A DNA stretch of 44,642 nt from an uncultured Collinsella sp. (GCA_900756945.1 CAAELZ010000022.1:1-44642), one strand, 5' to 3'. Positions 22,879-31,590 are shown, counted from the first letter of the stretch. Program-made: numbers and translations. The notes: generated from the sequence alone by a model not told the origin.

Positions 22879-25769
22879 CGCCGCCGCTCGTGGCGTGCAC
22901 GCCACAGCTGTAGATAGTGCCCGATCTGCGCCGATTCGATGCGCTGGTAGGAGCTCGTGGGCAGCGACGTTAAGAACTTCTTGCCATAGCCCTTCGTCAC
23001 CAGGCGAGGATCCGCCAAGATCAGCACGCCGCTATCGGTCGACGAGCGAATCAAACGCCCCGCGGCCTGCTTAACCTCGAGCACCGCCTCGGGCAGCGAA
23101 TAGCGCGCCCATGCGCGGTCTTCGCGCAGGTTGCGCTCGCACGAGAGCGGGTCCGTGGGGCTCGAGAACGGCAACTTGGGAATGATGACGCAACGCAGCG
23201 TCTCGCCGCTGGCATCAAACCCCTCCCAGAAGGCCTTGAGCGCAAAAAGCGACGAGGTCGGTTCGTTGATAAACCGGTCGCGCAGGCGACGAGGAGATGA
23301 GTTGCGCTGCTGGCAGTTGAGCTCCAGACCCGCACGGGCCATCTTGGGCTCAACGCGGGCGTATAGGTCCTCCATGTCGCGCCGATTGGTGAACAACGTG
23401 AGCACCGATCCGCCCATGGCAAGATGGGCGTCGACCAGTACGCGCTCGAGCGCCGTAAGATAGCTCTCACGATCGCGCGGATCGGGGATATCGCCCGCAA
23501 CGACTACAGCCATGTTCGAATCGAAGTCGTAGCTCGAATCCAAGTGCAGCGATGACGACGTTGAAGCACCGATGCGATCAAGGCCGACCGCATGGTTAAA
23601 GTGCTCAAAGCTTTTGGACACCGTCATGGTCGCCGAGGCAAAGATAGCCGTGTGAACCTCGGGCAGCCACTCGGTTGCCAAGGCCTCGCCAATGTCGATG
23701 CGCTCTGCGGTCATTGACTCTCCGCCGGCACGCAGCCTGCGATTGACCTGCAGCGAATACACGTAGTGTTCATCGGTACCATCAATGATGAGTTTTAGGT
23801 TCTCGGCCAGCTCGTGCAGGCGGCGCGAGATATCACCCAGGTCGACAACAACCTCTGGCTTGTCGGCGGCGACGGCTTGCACCAGCGCGTCGACGCTCTT
23901 GTCAGCTTGTTCCAATGCGTCGATGCCAGTGTAGGCCGACTGTAAGAAATCATGCCAGTCGTCAGATTCGCGCAGCTCGGGGCCAATCCATAGATTGGCA
24001 TTGTCATAACCCCCACGCGCACGGCGGCCGAGCTCGCGAACGCCATCGAACACGCCGGCGATCGCCATGCTCGCGCGCGCAACCGTCGACGTCGCCTTGG
24101 CAGTAAGGCCCAGATAGAGCGTAGAGCCCTCGGAGGTTGCCAAATCACGGGAAACCTGGCTTAGCGCGCCGGTGCTCGAGCCACCCAGACGCTCAAACAG
24201 AACGCGCGATTCGTCCGCCGACACCACACGCGCCCACTGACGGCGCGCCTCGCGCTCGATGGAATGGGCCTCGTCGATTACCCAATGACGAATCGGAGGC
24301 AAAATCCTGCCCTCGGCCGCGACGTTGCGGAACAGCAGGGAATGGTTGGTGACCACCACATCGGCATGCGCCGCACGACGGCGAGCGCCGTGGACCAAAC
24401 ATTTATCAGGGAAAAACGGGCAGAGGCGACGAGCACACTCGCGCGAGGCCGTCGTAAAGTCGGGACGGTTGACGCTGCGCCACCGAATGCCGAGCGAGTC
24501 GAGGTCGCCATCGGCTGATTGGCAGACGTACGCCATAATGACCGCGACCGCCGTGAGCGTGTCCGCCGGATCGCGCTTGGTGGTAATCTCGACCTGGCCG
24601 CGGCTCATGCGCTCGAGCTTGCGCAGGCACGGATAGTGGTCATACCCCTTGAGAGCGCAAAATGACAGACCACCGTCCAGTTGCTCGGCAAGTTTTGGCA
24701 GCTCATGGTACATGAGCTGGTCGGCAAGATTGTTCGATTTGGTCGCAATACCTACCGTGATGTTGTTACGGCGTGCTGCCTCGGCAAAAGGCACCAGATA
24801 GGCCATCGATTTGCCGACGCCTGTGCCTGCCTCAATCACGCGATGCGTTCCCGTAACGAGCGCGTCACGGACCTCGAGCGCCATCGCGATCTGCTCATCG
24901 CGCGGCTCGTAGGTGGGATACATGCGATTGACCAGGCCGCCCGGGGCATAGTCCGCCTCGATTTCCTCGCGGCTCGGCATCTTAAGGACCGGTAGCTCGT
25001 CCGCATCAACGCGATCATCGGCCCGATCGGCCTTGAGAACGTCGGCGCGGGCGGCGCTGAGAGAGAAGATGGAACCGGGGTTCTGTCCCGCCAAGAAGGA
25101 GAAGATGGGACGATAGGACCAGGGTACGTCGGGGTACATGTCGGCCAGGCGCGCCATCAAGCCCTGAGGCAAGTCGGTGAGCGCCACGAGTAACACGCGC
25201 CACACACCACACAAGGCGTCGACATCGGCGTTGGCGCGATGCGACACCGAGTCGCAGCCAAACAGGTCGGCCATGAAAGACAGCTTATGCGAGGCCAGGC
25301 GCGGAAGCGCGATGCGCGACAGTGCCAACGAATCGATCCAGATGTCACTGACGTTGACGCCGCCCTTGACCGACTCGATAAACGAGCGGTCGAAGGTGGC
25401 GTTATGTGCGATCACCGGGCAGCCGCCGACAAAATCGGCGAGAGCGGCGACAGCCTCAACGGCCGACGGGGCATCTGCCACATCGGCGTTTGTAATGCTC
25501 GTGAGCTCGGTAATCTCGGCGGGAATCAGCTGCTTGGGATGCACGAAGGTATCGAAGCGATCGACAACCTCGCGGCCCGAAAGGCGAGCCGCCGATATCT
25601 CGATAAGCTCGTTGTCCTGCACCGAAAGACCCGTGGTCTCGGTATCGAGGACGATAACATCTTCCTCGATGAGACCAAACGCTTGGGTTTTGGCGCGCTC
25701 GGCAAGCGTGGCATAGGAATCGATGACAAACTGCGGCGTTCCCGACGAAACAGCGTCCTCGATTAGCAT
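22875..25769 (-). CDS. dinG: DnaQ-like exonuclease fused to DinG-type helicase
   Basis: A 964-residue fusion. The N-terminal DEDDh exonuclease has VLDTETTGL (Asp42, Glu44), HNATFD (Asp126) and HRANADVD (His177, Asp182), all intact. The C-terminal XPD/DinG superfamily-2 helicase has Walker A EAGTGVGKS (313-321), DEAH box 499-502, a likely 4Fe-4S set (Cys381, 445, 450, 457) and the late motif EVKQAAGRLIRS. DinG enzymes unwind 5'-3' and resolve R-loops and damaged forks. The fusion resembles that of Bacillus, where helicase activity is reduced. The ATG overlaps the ddl stop by seven bases, so the two are co-translated. Confidence 0.93.
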   Translation of the reverse strand: MLIEDAVSSGTPQFVIDSYATLAERAKTQAFGLIEEDVIVLDTETTGLSVQDNELIEISAARLSGREVVDRFDTFVHPKQLIPAEITELTSITNADVADAPSAVEAVAALADFVGGCPVIAHNATFDRSFIESVKGGVNVSDIWIDSLALSRIALPRLASHKLSFMADLFGCDSVSHRANADVDALCGVWRVLLVALTDLPQGLMARLADMYPDVPWSYRPIFSFLAGQNPGSIFSLSAARADVLKADRADDRVDADELPVLKMPSREEIEADYAPGGLVNRMYPTYEPRDEQIAMALEVRDALVTGTHRVIEAGTGVGKSMAYLVPFAEAARRNNITVGIATKSNNLADQLMYHELPKLAEQLDGGLSFCALKGYDHYPCLRKLERMSRGQVEITTKRDPADTLTAVAVIMAYVCQSADGDLDSLGIRWRSVNRPDFTTASRECARRLCPFFPDKCLVHGARRRAAHADVVVTNHSLLFRNVAAEGRILPPIRHWVIDEAHSIEREARRQWARVVSADESRVLFERLGGSSTGALSQVSRDLATSEGSTLYLGLTAKATSTVARASMAIAGVFDGVRELGRRARGGYDNANLWIGPELRESDDWHDFLQSAYTGIDALEQADKSVDALVQAVAADKPEVVVDLGDISRRLHELAENLKLIIDGTDEHYVYSLQVNRRLRAGGESMTAERIDIGEALATEWLPEVHTAIFASATMTVSKSFEHFNHAVGLDRIGASTSSSLHLDSSYDFDSNMAVVVAGDIPDPRDRESYLTALERVLVDAHLAMGGSVLTLFTNRRDMEDLYARVEPKMARAGLELNCQQRNSSPRRLRDRFINEPTSSLFALKAFWEGFDASGETLRCVIIPKLPFSSPTDPLSCERNLREDRAWARYSLPEAVLEVKQAAGRLIRSSTDSGVLILADPRLVTKGYGKKFLTSLPTSSYQRIESAQIGHYLQLWRARHERRR

Positions 25770-26728
25770 GCAACGCCCGCTCGACGAAGTCCCATGCGAA
25801 TCAGGCTGTCACAGACCTGCGGGAACGTCATGTCATCGGTGTGGCGAATCTCATCCGGATACAGCGACGTATCGGTCATGCCGGGAATCGTGTTGGTCTC
25901 GAGGATAACGGGGCCGTCCTCGCTCACGATAAAATCGCTGCGCGAGATACCCAGGCAGCCGAGTGCCTTATGGGCAGCACAGGCAAGCTCCTGGGCACGA
26001 GCGTAGTTCTCGGGCGAAATCTGCGCCGGAATGCGATGGATGTCCGTAGGGTCGACATACTTCACGTCCAGATCGTAGAACTCGCAGTCCTCGGGCTTAC
26101 GGATCTCGACAATCGGCAGGGCGCGCACGTCATCCTCGCCGTATACGCCGACGGTGATCTCGGTACCCTCGATACACTTCTCGACCAGCACTTTGTCGCC
26201 AAACTCAAACGCCTTGGCGATAGCCGCAGGCAGCTCGGAGGGCTCGTGGACCAGGGAAATGCCATAGCTGGAACCGTTGACGGCCGGTTTCACAAAGCAA
26301 CGCTCGCCACAGACCTCGACAACGTGATCGATATCGACTTCATCGCCCACTTCGAGCGCAAGGCCGGGGGCAATGGGAATGCCCGCCTTGGCGTACAGGA
26401 GCTTCGAGACCTCCTTGTCGGCACCGCAGGCGCTGGCAAGTACGCCCGAGGCCGTGTAGGGGATACCCAGGGTCTCCATGGCACCCTGCATGGCGCCATC
26501 CTCACCGCCGGCGCCGTGCATGGCGATAAATGCCACATCGAATCCGCCGGTCGCCATGGTTACCATAAAGTCATCAGCGGCCGTGTCAAGCAGCTCCACC
26601 GAGGTGTAGCCGGCTTCCTTCAGTGCCACCACAACGTTCTTTCCCGAATCGAGCGAGATCTCGCGCTCGGCGGAATGACCGCCCGCCAAGACCGCTACGT
26701 GCATGTTCTCTAGGCTTTTACCCGGCAT
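25763..26728 (-). CDS. ddl: D-alanine-D-alanine ligase
   Basis: A 321-residue ATP-grasp ligase that makes the D-Ala-D-Ala dipeptide for peptidoglycan. Marks are LAGGHSAEREISLDSG, MHGAGGEDGAMQG, VKPAVNGSSYGI and NTIPGMT. The loop YDLDVKYVDP keeps the tyrosine associated with D-Ala specificity, in contrast to the D-lactate ligases of vancomycin resistance. GGAGGAG lies seven bases before the ATG. It is followed directly by the helicase gene and divergent from rlmN. Confidence 0.95.
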   Translation of the reverse strand: MPGKSLENMHVAVLAGGHSAEREISLDSGKNVVVALKEAGYTSVELLDTAADDFMVTMATGGFDVAFIAMHGAGGEDGAMQGAMETLGIPYTASGVLASACGADKEVSKLLYAKAGIPIAPGLALEVGDEVDIDHVVEVCGERCFVKPAVNGSSYGISLVHEPSELPAAIAKAFEFGDKVLVEKCIEGTEITVGVYGEDDVRALPIVEIRKPEDCEFYDLDVKYVDPTDIHRIPAQISPENYARAQELACAAHKALGCLGISRSDFIVSEDGPVILETNTIPGMTDTSLYPDEIRHTDDMTFPQVCDSLIRMGLRRAGVAC

Positions 26729-26813
26729 GGGCAGACTCCTCCTCTATAATTTCTGCAGCTGATACCATATTGTAGCGATACCCTCTACGTTTCCCCAAAA
26801 TCGAAAGGCTTCC

Positions 26814-27866
26814 ATGAATCCCAGGACTAAATCTCAGGACATTCGCGACTTGAGCCAAAACGATATTCGCGAGCTCGTGGCCGAACTTGGCCAGCCCGCC
26901 TTCCGCGCGAAGCAGCTCATCGAATGGGTCTTTGAGAAGAACGTTTGTTCGTTTGACGATATGACCAACCTTCCCAAGGCTTTCCGCGAGCAGCTTAAAG
27001 AGGCTTTTGCCTTTGATACGCCGACTGAACTCACCAAGCAGGTTTCCAAAGATGGCTCGCGCAAGTATCTGCTCGAGTACCACGATGGCATTTCCGTCGA
27101 GACTGTCGGCATGCCCCGTCGTAACAAGCTTTCCGTCTGCGTTTCCACCCAGGCAGGCTGCGGCATGGGCTGCGCCTTTTGCGCCACCGGTCTCAACGGC
27201 CTCAAGCGCTCTCTGACCGCTCAAGAGATCGTCGACCAGGTGCTTCATGTATCCAACGACTTTGGCGAGCGTGCCACAAGTGTTGTCTTCATGGGCCAGG
27301 GCGAGCCGTTTGCCAACTACGACGAGGTTCTCAAGGCACTGCGTATCCTCAACGACCCCGATGGCATCGGTATCGGCGCTCGTCACCTCACCGTCTCTAC
27401 CAGCGGCGTTATTCCCGGTATTCGCAAATTTGCCGATATCCCCGAGCAGTTCACTCTTGCCGTTTCCCTGCATTCCGCCATCCAGTCGACGCGCAATAAG
27501 CTCATGCCCGGTGTTAAGAAGTACACGCTGCTTCGCCTTCACGAAGCGCTTCAGCTCTACACCGAGAAGACTGGCCGCCGCCCGACCTATGAGTATGCCA
27601 TGATCGAAGGCGTCAACGACACGAATCCCGAGATGCAGGCACTCTGCGACTTCTGCGAGGGAACGCTGTGCCACGTTAACCTGATTCAACTTAACGACAT
27701 CGAGGGCAGCCCGCTCAAGCCGTCGCCGATTCATAAGGTTGAGGATCTTCAGCGTCGTCTTGAGTCCCGTGGCATCGAGACCACGATTCGTAACTCCCGT
27801 GGTAACGATATTGACGCCGCTTGCGGACAGCTGAAACAGCGCTTCAAAGTTCAGAAGAACGCATAG
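26814..27866 (+). CDS. rlmN: Dual-specificity 23S rRNA/tRNA adenine-C2 methyltransferase
   Basis: A 350-residue radical-SAM enzyme that methylates C2 of A2503 in 23S rRNA and A37 of some tRNAs. The radical cluster CGMGCAFCATG, GQGEPFANYDEV, SAIQSTRNKLMP and the catalytic C-terminal Cys in DAACGQL are present. It has RlmN length and the Ala after the last cluster Cys, in contrast to Cfr. GAAAGG precedes the ATG. It is a single gene with a strong terminator. Its third codon positions use more T than the flanking GC-rich genes. Confidence 0.95.
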   Translation: MNPRTKSQDIRDLSQNDIRELVAELGQPAFRAKQLIEWVFEKNVCSFDDMTNLPKAFREQLKEAFAFDTPTELTKQVSKDGSRKYLLEYHDGISVETVGMPRRNKLSVCVSTQAGCGMGCAFCATGLNGLKRSLTAQEIVDQVLHVSNDFGERATSVVFMGQGEPFANYDEVLKALRILNDPDGIGIGARHLTVSTSGVIPGIRKFADIPEQFTLAVSLHSAIQSTRNKLMPGVKKYTLLRLHEALQLYTEKTGRRPTYEYAMIEGVNDTNPEMQALCDFCEGTLCHVNLIQLNDIEGSPLKPSPIHKVEDLQRRLESRGIETTIRNSRGNDIDAACGQLKQRFKVQKNA

Positions 27867-27884
27867 GGGAGTCGCACTCCAAAA

Positions 27885-27900
27885 CGTTTCATGTGAAACA
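27885..27900. promoter_or_regulatory. Degenerate parS-like site after rlmN
   Basis: CGTTTCATGTGAAACA differs from the three perfect parS sites of this window at the first base and one central base. It lies 18 bases after the rlmN stop and ~2.1 kb from the array. Confidence 0.5.
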
Positions 27901-27904
27901 TCGA

Positions 27905-27939
27905 ACGGCCCCGGTTGCAGGATATGCAACCGGGGCCGT
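27905..27939 (+). terminator. Terminator of rlmN
   Basis: ACGGCCCCGGTTGCA and TGCAACCGGGGCCGT form a perfect 15-pair stem, followed by TTCATTTATT. Confidence 0.88.
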
Positions 27940-28000
27940 TTCATTTATTGACCTCAATTTTGAATCAGTTGCTTCCTGTCCCATTTTTTATAGCCAAAAT

Positions 28001-28038
28001 AAGGGGCCCTTGTCTCATGAATCAGACAAGGGCCCCTT
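28001..28038 (-). terminator. Terminator of the parAB operon
   Basis: AAGGGGCCCTTGTCT pairs with AGACAAGGGCCCCTT. On the minus strand it is followed by ATTTTGG, on the plus strand by AGAATA. It lies ~28 bases after the last gene of the par operon and probably works on both converging transcripts. Confidence 0.8.
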
Positions 28039-28056
28039 AGAATATGCTGAGTAATT

Positions 28057-28070
28057 ATTAGGTACCTAAT
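28057..28070. repeat. Palindrome ATTAGGTACCTAAT
   Basis: A 14-bp perfect palindrome overlapping the stop codon of the small membrane protein gene. The inner 12 bases recur exactly at 31562-31573, on the other side of the par-rsmG-jag block. Confidence 0.6.
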
Positions 28071-28320
28071 AGCCTACATTTTCCCATTGGTTGCTAACCC
28101 AACCTTGATTAATCTTGGGATTCTTCGTTACCTGAGCAGTACGCATGGCAACATCTTCTGTCATAACATCCATTTTCTTCTTGGATGTATCAACGATATC
28201 TTGCGCGCCACGAAGCAAACGACCTCGAAGCTCATCGTCTGTCGCGATCTTATAGCCAGCAAAGGCACCAGCCGCGACAGTCGTCACCAATGCAATCGCA
28301 GTAAAAACCTTATTCCTCAT
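28066..28320 (-). CDS. Small membrane protein, YtxH-like, coupled to parB
   Basis: An 84-residue protein with one N-terminal membrane segment (~4-22; VFTAIALVTTVAAGAFAGY) followed by a basic amphipathic region (LRGRLLRGAQDIVDTSKKK), a layout like YtxH-type proteins. AAGGAGG lies five bases before the ATG, and the start lies inside the last codons of parB (11-base overlap). I do not recognise a specific family. Confidence 0.72.
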   Translation of the reverse strand: MRNKVFTAIALVTTVAAGAFAGYKIATDDELRGRLLRGAQDIVDTSKKKMDVMTEDVAMRTAQVTKNPKINQGWVSNQWENVGY

Positions 28321-29215
28321 CTTGGCCTCCTTGATCAAACTGAATCATTTCAGCAAGAATACGAGAGAGCTCTTCCTCGTCTTTAAACTCAATCTCAATC
28401 TTATTCTTTCCACGCGAGCTCTTCACACGCACGTTGGTATTAAATACCTGACGGAGTACACGCGCAGCCTTTTTAAAAGACTGAGGCGTTGCAGGCCGCG
28501 GCGTCTTAGGTGTCTCTCCGGCAGAAAACAATGGAGCAAGATTTTCTGTCGCTCTTACGGAAAGGCCCTCCGCAACAACCTTCTCTGCAAGTCGAATTCG
28601 AGCATCCTCATAGGGAACTGCAAGAATCGCACGTGCGTGACCAGCAGTAAGTTTACCCTCAAAAATCATCTGCTGAACTACTTCGGGGAGATCGAGAAGG
28701 CGCAGCGAGTTTGTAATTGCAGAGCGTGACTTGCTTACGGCCTTCGACAATGCCTCCTGGGTCATACCGCTAGCATCGATGAGCTGGCGATAGCCCTTAG
28801 CCTCTTCGACGGGATTCAGATCAGAACGCTGAAGGTTTTCGATAAGAGCAAGAGCCAGCATCTCTTCATCATTAACATCTTTAATGATGACAGGCAGTTC
28901 CTCAAGACCAGCAAGCTTTGACGCCTGGTAACGACGCTCACCAGCGATGATCTCATAGCCGTTTCCATGCTTGCGAACCAAGAGCGGCTGCAAAACGCCA
29001 TGTTCTTGGATTGACTCGCTCAACTCGCGAAGTTCAGTTTCATTAAAGTGAATTCGCGGTTGATTAGGGTTGGGAACGATATCCTCAATAGGTAGTTTTG
29101 TTTCAGATGCGGCATTTGAAGCAGATGCAGCAGAACCACCGGTCTCATACTCAGCCTCTGAGACCAAAGCATTGAGTCCGCGTCCCAATCCACCACGTTT
29201 CTTTGCACTAGGCAC
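28310..29215 (-). CDS. parB: Chromosome partition protein ParB
   Basis: A 301-residue CTP-dependent DNA clamp that loads at parS and spreads. The N-terminal ParA-activating segment KKRGGLGRGLNAL, CTP-binding AGERRYQASKLAG and ENLQRSDLNPVEEA, a helix-turn-helix (MTQEALSKAVSKSRSAITNSLRLL) and a C-terminal dimer region are all present. It starts with GTG inside the last codons of parA, an eight-base overlap with GAGGTG upstream. Three perfect parS sites lie just beyond parA. Confidence 0.95.
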   Translation of the reverse strand: MPSAKKRGGLGRGLNALVSEAEYETGGSAASASNAASETKLPIEDIVPNPNQPRIHFNETELRELSESIQEHGVLQPLLVRKHGNGYEIIAGERRYQASKLAGLEELPVIIKDVNDEEMLALALIENLQRSDLNPVEEAKGYRQLIDASGMTQEALSKAVSKSRSAITNSLRLLDLPEVVQQMIFEGKLTAGHARAILAVPYEDARIRLAEKVVAEGLSVRATENLAPLFSAGETPKTPRPATPQSFKKAARVLRQVFNTNVRVKSSRGKNKIEIEFKDEEELSRILAEMIQFDQGGQDEE

Positions 29216-30008
29216 GCTTGATCACCTCTTTTGCAAGGTTCATATACGCTTTTGCACCCTTGTTTTGAGGTGCATAGGTAATTACCGGTTCTCCAAAAGA
29301 CGGAGCTTCAGAGATTTTAACCGTACGGGGAATCAGTGTCTTAAACGCCTTATCACCAAAGTACGATTGAACTTCCTCAACAACCTGATTCGACAAAGAA
29401 GTACGTGAGTCATACATGGTCATAAGCACGCCATAGGTGTCTAAGCCCTTGTTCAGACGTGATTTGACCATCTTCATTGACTCAAGCAGCTTCGTAACGC
29501 CCTCGAGTGCGTAATACTCACATTGGATTGGAATCAAAACGCTATCTGCTGCGGTCAAGGCATTGATAGTAAGCAGGCCGAGCGAAGGAGGACAGTCAAT
29601 GAAAATAAAATCGAACTCGTCCTGAATCGGCTCAAGCAAATCTTTGAGGCGGGTTTCACGAGCAATTGCGCTTACGAGCTCAATTTCAGCACCTGCAAGC
29701 TGAATCGTAGCTGGAATTACGAATACCTTTTTGCAATTTGTATCAAGAACAAGCGATTCTGCCGGCACATCATTCAACAATGCATCATAGATGCAGTGAT
29801 CAAGGTCTTCTTTTTCAATTCCAAATCCACTGGTACTGTTTCCCTGCGGATCAAAATCGACAATCAGTGTCTTACGACCCTGCTCACCCAGTGCTGCTGC
29901 AAGGTTTACAGCCGTCGTTGACTTACCGACGCCGCCTTTTTGATTGATGATTGCAATGATACGCGTGTCTTTTGCGTTCTTAGAACGCTTAACGTCGCGA
30001 AATCCCAC
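29208..30008 (-). CDS. parA: Chromosome partition ATPase ParA (Soj)
   Basis: A 266-residue Walker-type ATPase that binds nucleoid DNA in its ATP form and drives origin segregation with ParB; Soj forms also act on DnaA. Deviant Walker A NQKGGVGKSTT, VDFDPQGNST, DCPPSLGLLT and IPIQCEYYALEG are intact. It carries a ~15-residue basic N-terminal extension. GTG start with AGGAGG four bases upstream. Base composition is AT-richer than the yidC-rnpA and dnaA sides. Confidence 0.96.
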   Translation of the reverse strand: MGFRDVKRSKNAKDTRIIAIINQKGGVGKSTTAVNLAAALGEQGRKTLIVDFDPQGNSTSGFGIEKEDLDHCIYDALLNDVPAESLVLDTNCKKVFVIPATIQLAGAEIELVSAIARETRLKDLLEPIQDEFDFIFIDCPPSLGLLTINALTAADSVLIPIQCEYYALEGVTKLLESMKMVKSRLNKGLDTYGVLMTMYDSRTSLSNQVVEEVQSYFGDKAFKTLIPRTVKISEAPSFGEPVITYAPQNKGAKAYMNLAKEVIKRA

Positions 30009-30047
30009 GGTCCCTCCTGGTGTGTATCAAAGCTGTCAAACGGAGGA

Positions 30048-30063
30048 TGTTTCACGTGAAACA
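30048..30063. promoter_or_regulatory. parS site 1
   Basis: Perfect 16-bp palindrome TGTTTCACGTGAAACA, the consensus ParB site, 39 bases upstream of parA. First of three copies spaced exactly 39 bp apart. Confidence 0.95.
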
Positions 30064-30086
30064 TTCCGATTCGATATCAACCGCCA

Positions 30087-30102
30087 TGTTTCACGTGAAA
30101 CA
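30087..30102. promoter_or_regulatory. parS site 2
   Basis: Second perfect TGTTTCACGTGAAACA, 39 bp from site 1 start to start. Confidence 0.95.
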
Positions 30103-30125
30103 CTGCAAGTTGTTAGTATCCATTA

Positions 30126-30141
30126 TGTTTCACGTGAAACA
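30126..30141. promoter_or_regulatory. parS site 3
   Basis: Third perfect copy, 39 bp from site 2. It ends one base before the rsmG stop codon. Confidence 0.95.
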
Positions 30142-30142
30142 T

Positions 30143-30880
30143 CTAGGCAAGCGGATTCTTCTTAGCCATGCCATTTGCACGAGGCAATGAAACGGATGCT
30201 GGATGACTCTTCTTGAGAACAATGAACTCCCTGTGGCCCAAGCCCTCAGGCAAATCGATTGCGTCATTAAGAAGCAAAGTGAAGCCGCAAATCTTAGCTG
30301 CCGACATGCCGGAAACTAGCTCCTCATCCGAAGGATTACCCTTGGTGATAACAAATAGCCCTCCATCCTTGAGGAACGGAGCCGCATACTCAACAAGAAT
30401 CGGTAGAGGGGCAAGTGCGCGGGCGGTTACGACAGAAAACTGCTTCTTATGGCTTCGAGCATATTCTTCAAGGCGATCATGAATCGCATGAGCATGTTTC
30501 AACCCAAGAGCATGAACAAAAGAATTGACGGCATCAACCTTCTTACCAACAGAGTCAATATAAGTAGCTTTACGATGCGTGGTTATGGTTAACGGAATAC
30601 CAGGGAAGCCCGCACCTGTCCCCATATCGAGCAAAGCTCCCTCAGGAGCCTTATTGATATAGGGGAGCAAAACAAGTGAGTCGAGGATATGAAGTACCGC
30701 AGCATCTTCTACGTTAAGAATACGGGTGAGATTAGTTGTCTTATTTGTTTCCAGAACCAAATCCAAATGCTGAATACATTTCCTCAGCTCAACATCAGAT
30801 ACGCTCAAGGAATACTCTTTGCAATAGGAAGTTAGACGAGTCAACATCTCGTCAGCTTGCTGATCAGTAAGTACTAACAA
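30143..30880 (-). CDS. rsmG: 16S rRNA m7G527 methyltransferase
   Basis: A 245-residue SAM-dependent methyltransferase acting on G527 of 16S rRNA. The SAM-binding loop LLDMGTGAGFPGIPL and the VTARALAPLPILVEY motif are typical. I chose TTG at 30880 (MLVLTDQQADEML): AAAGGAG lies six bases upstream. A longer in-frame TTG at 30928 falls inside the T-run of the jag terminator. The C-terminal tail beyond EFIVLKK is ~20 residues longer than usual. The gene is adjacent to the parS array. Confidence 0.93.
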   Translation of the reverse strand: MLVLTDQQADEMLTRLTSYCKEYSLSVSDVELRKCIQHLDLVLETNKTTNLTRILNVEDAAVLHILDSLVLLPYINKAPEGALLDMGTGAGFPGIPLTITTHRKATYIDSVGKKVDAVNSFVHALGLKHAHAIHDRLEEYARSHKKQFSVVTARALAPLPILVEYAAPFLKDGGLFVITKGNPSDEELVSGMSAAKICGFTLLLNDAIDLPEGLGHREFIVLKKSHPASVSLPRANGMAKKNPLA

Positions 30881-30925
30881 CGAAAGCTCCTTTCTGACAA
30901 AAATCAGTGTATCGAGAACTTTTGA

Positions 30926-30956
30926 CAAAAAAAGGGGACGTGGAAACCACGTCCCC
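30926..30956 (-). terminator. Terminator after jag
   Basis: GGGGACGTGG and CCACGTCCCC form a perfect stem with a three-base loop, followed by TTTTTTTG on the minus strand. It separates the rpmH-jag operon from rsmG. Confidence 0.93.
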
Positions 30957-30976
30957 TTAGCATAAGCTCGAGCAGA

Positions 30977-31546
30977 TTATCGAGCAACAATCACCACATG
31001 GCGATCAGGGTCAGAACCCTCAGAATGAGTATCGACGGCATCATTGCCACGAAGTGCAATGTGAACCAGTCGACGCTCATAGGCATTCATGGGCGGAAGC
31101 GAAACACTCTTATGAGTGCGGATGGCACGCTCGGCTGCAGACTGAGCCATGGAGGCAACCTTGTCCTGACGGCGGCTCTTGTATCCCTCGACGTCCACTA
31201 CAACCGGATACCTAAAGCCAAGCTTGCGGCTCACTAGCAAAGAGAACATAACCTGAAGGGCATCAAGGGTGCGACCATGACGGCCAATGAGAACAGCAAG
31301 GTCGGGAGCCGTTACATCCAGAATCAGCTCACCCTCGTCGCCCTCATACTCATCGATAGGAGAGTTGGCGGCATCGAAGTGCGAAAGGATGGAACGCAGG
31401 ATGGAAATCGCGACATCGGCAATGGTGTCGAGCTCCTCGTCGGTCAGCTCTTCACCGGCCTTGTAGCGCTGTGCAATCTCGGGATAATCGCCCGCGACCT
31501 GCGGGGCAACCTCCTCAAGCATATCCTCGATGATCTCTTCAGACAT
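30977..31546 (-). CDS. jag: RNA-binding protein Jag (KhpB)
   Basis: A 189-residue RNA-binding protein that with KhpA affects cell division and elongation in Gram-positive bacteria. The KH-like domain has LIGRHGRTLDALQVM and the R3H domain shows NAYERRLVHIAL. The usual Jag_N domain is replaced by a ~60-residue acidic helical segment. GGAG lies six bases before the ATG at 31546, which excludes the slightly longer frame. Order yidC-jag is the conserved one. Confidence 0.92.
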   Translation of the reverse strand: MSEEIIEDMLEEVAPQVAGDYPEIAQRYKAGEELTDEELDTIADVAISILRSILSHFDAANSPIDEYEGDEGELILDVTAPDLAVLIGRHGRTLDALQVMFSLLVSRKLGFRYPVVVDVEGYKSRRQDKVASMAQSAAERAIRTHKSVSLPPMNAYERRLVHIALRGNDAVDTHSEGSDPDRHVVIVAR

Positions 31547-31561
31547 AACGTACTCCAAAAG

Positions 31562-31573
31562 TTAGGTACCTAA
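31562..31573. repeat. Palindrome TTAGGTACCTAA, second copy
   Basis: A 12-bp perfect palindrome in the 44-base gap between yidC and jag, identical to the core of the one at 28057-28070. It lies just upstream of the jag ribosome site. Confidence 0.55.
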
Positions 31574-31590
31574 ATAAGATTGATATCCCG

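Noticed and set aside
25763..26728. Vancomycin-resistance type D-Ala-D-Lac ligase
   Set aside because: The active-site loop keeps the tyrosine of D-Ala-D-Ala ligases, and no vanH or vanX is nearby.
26718..27944. 408-codon open frame on the minus strand
   Set aside because: It is antisense to rlmN and includes the rlmN terminator. RlmN motifs on the plus strand are complete.
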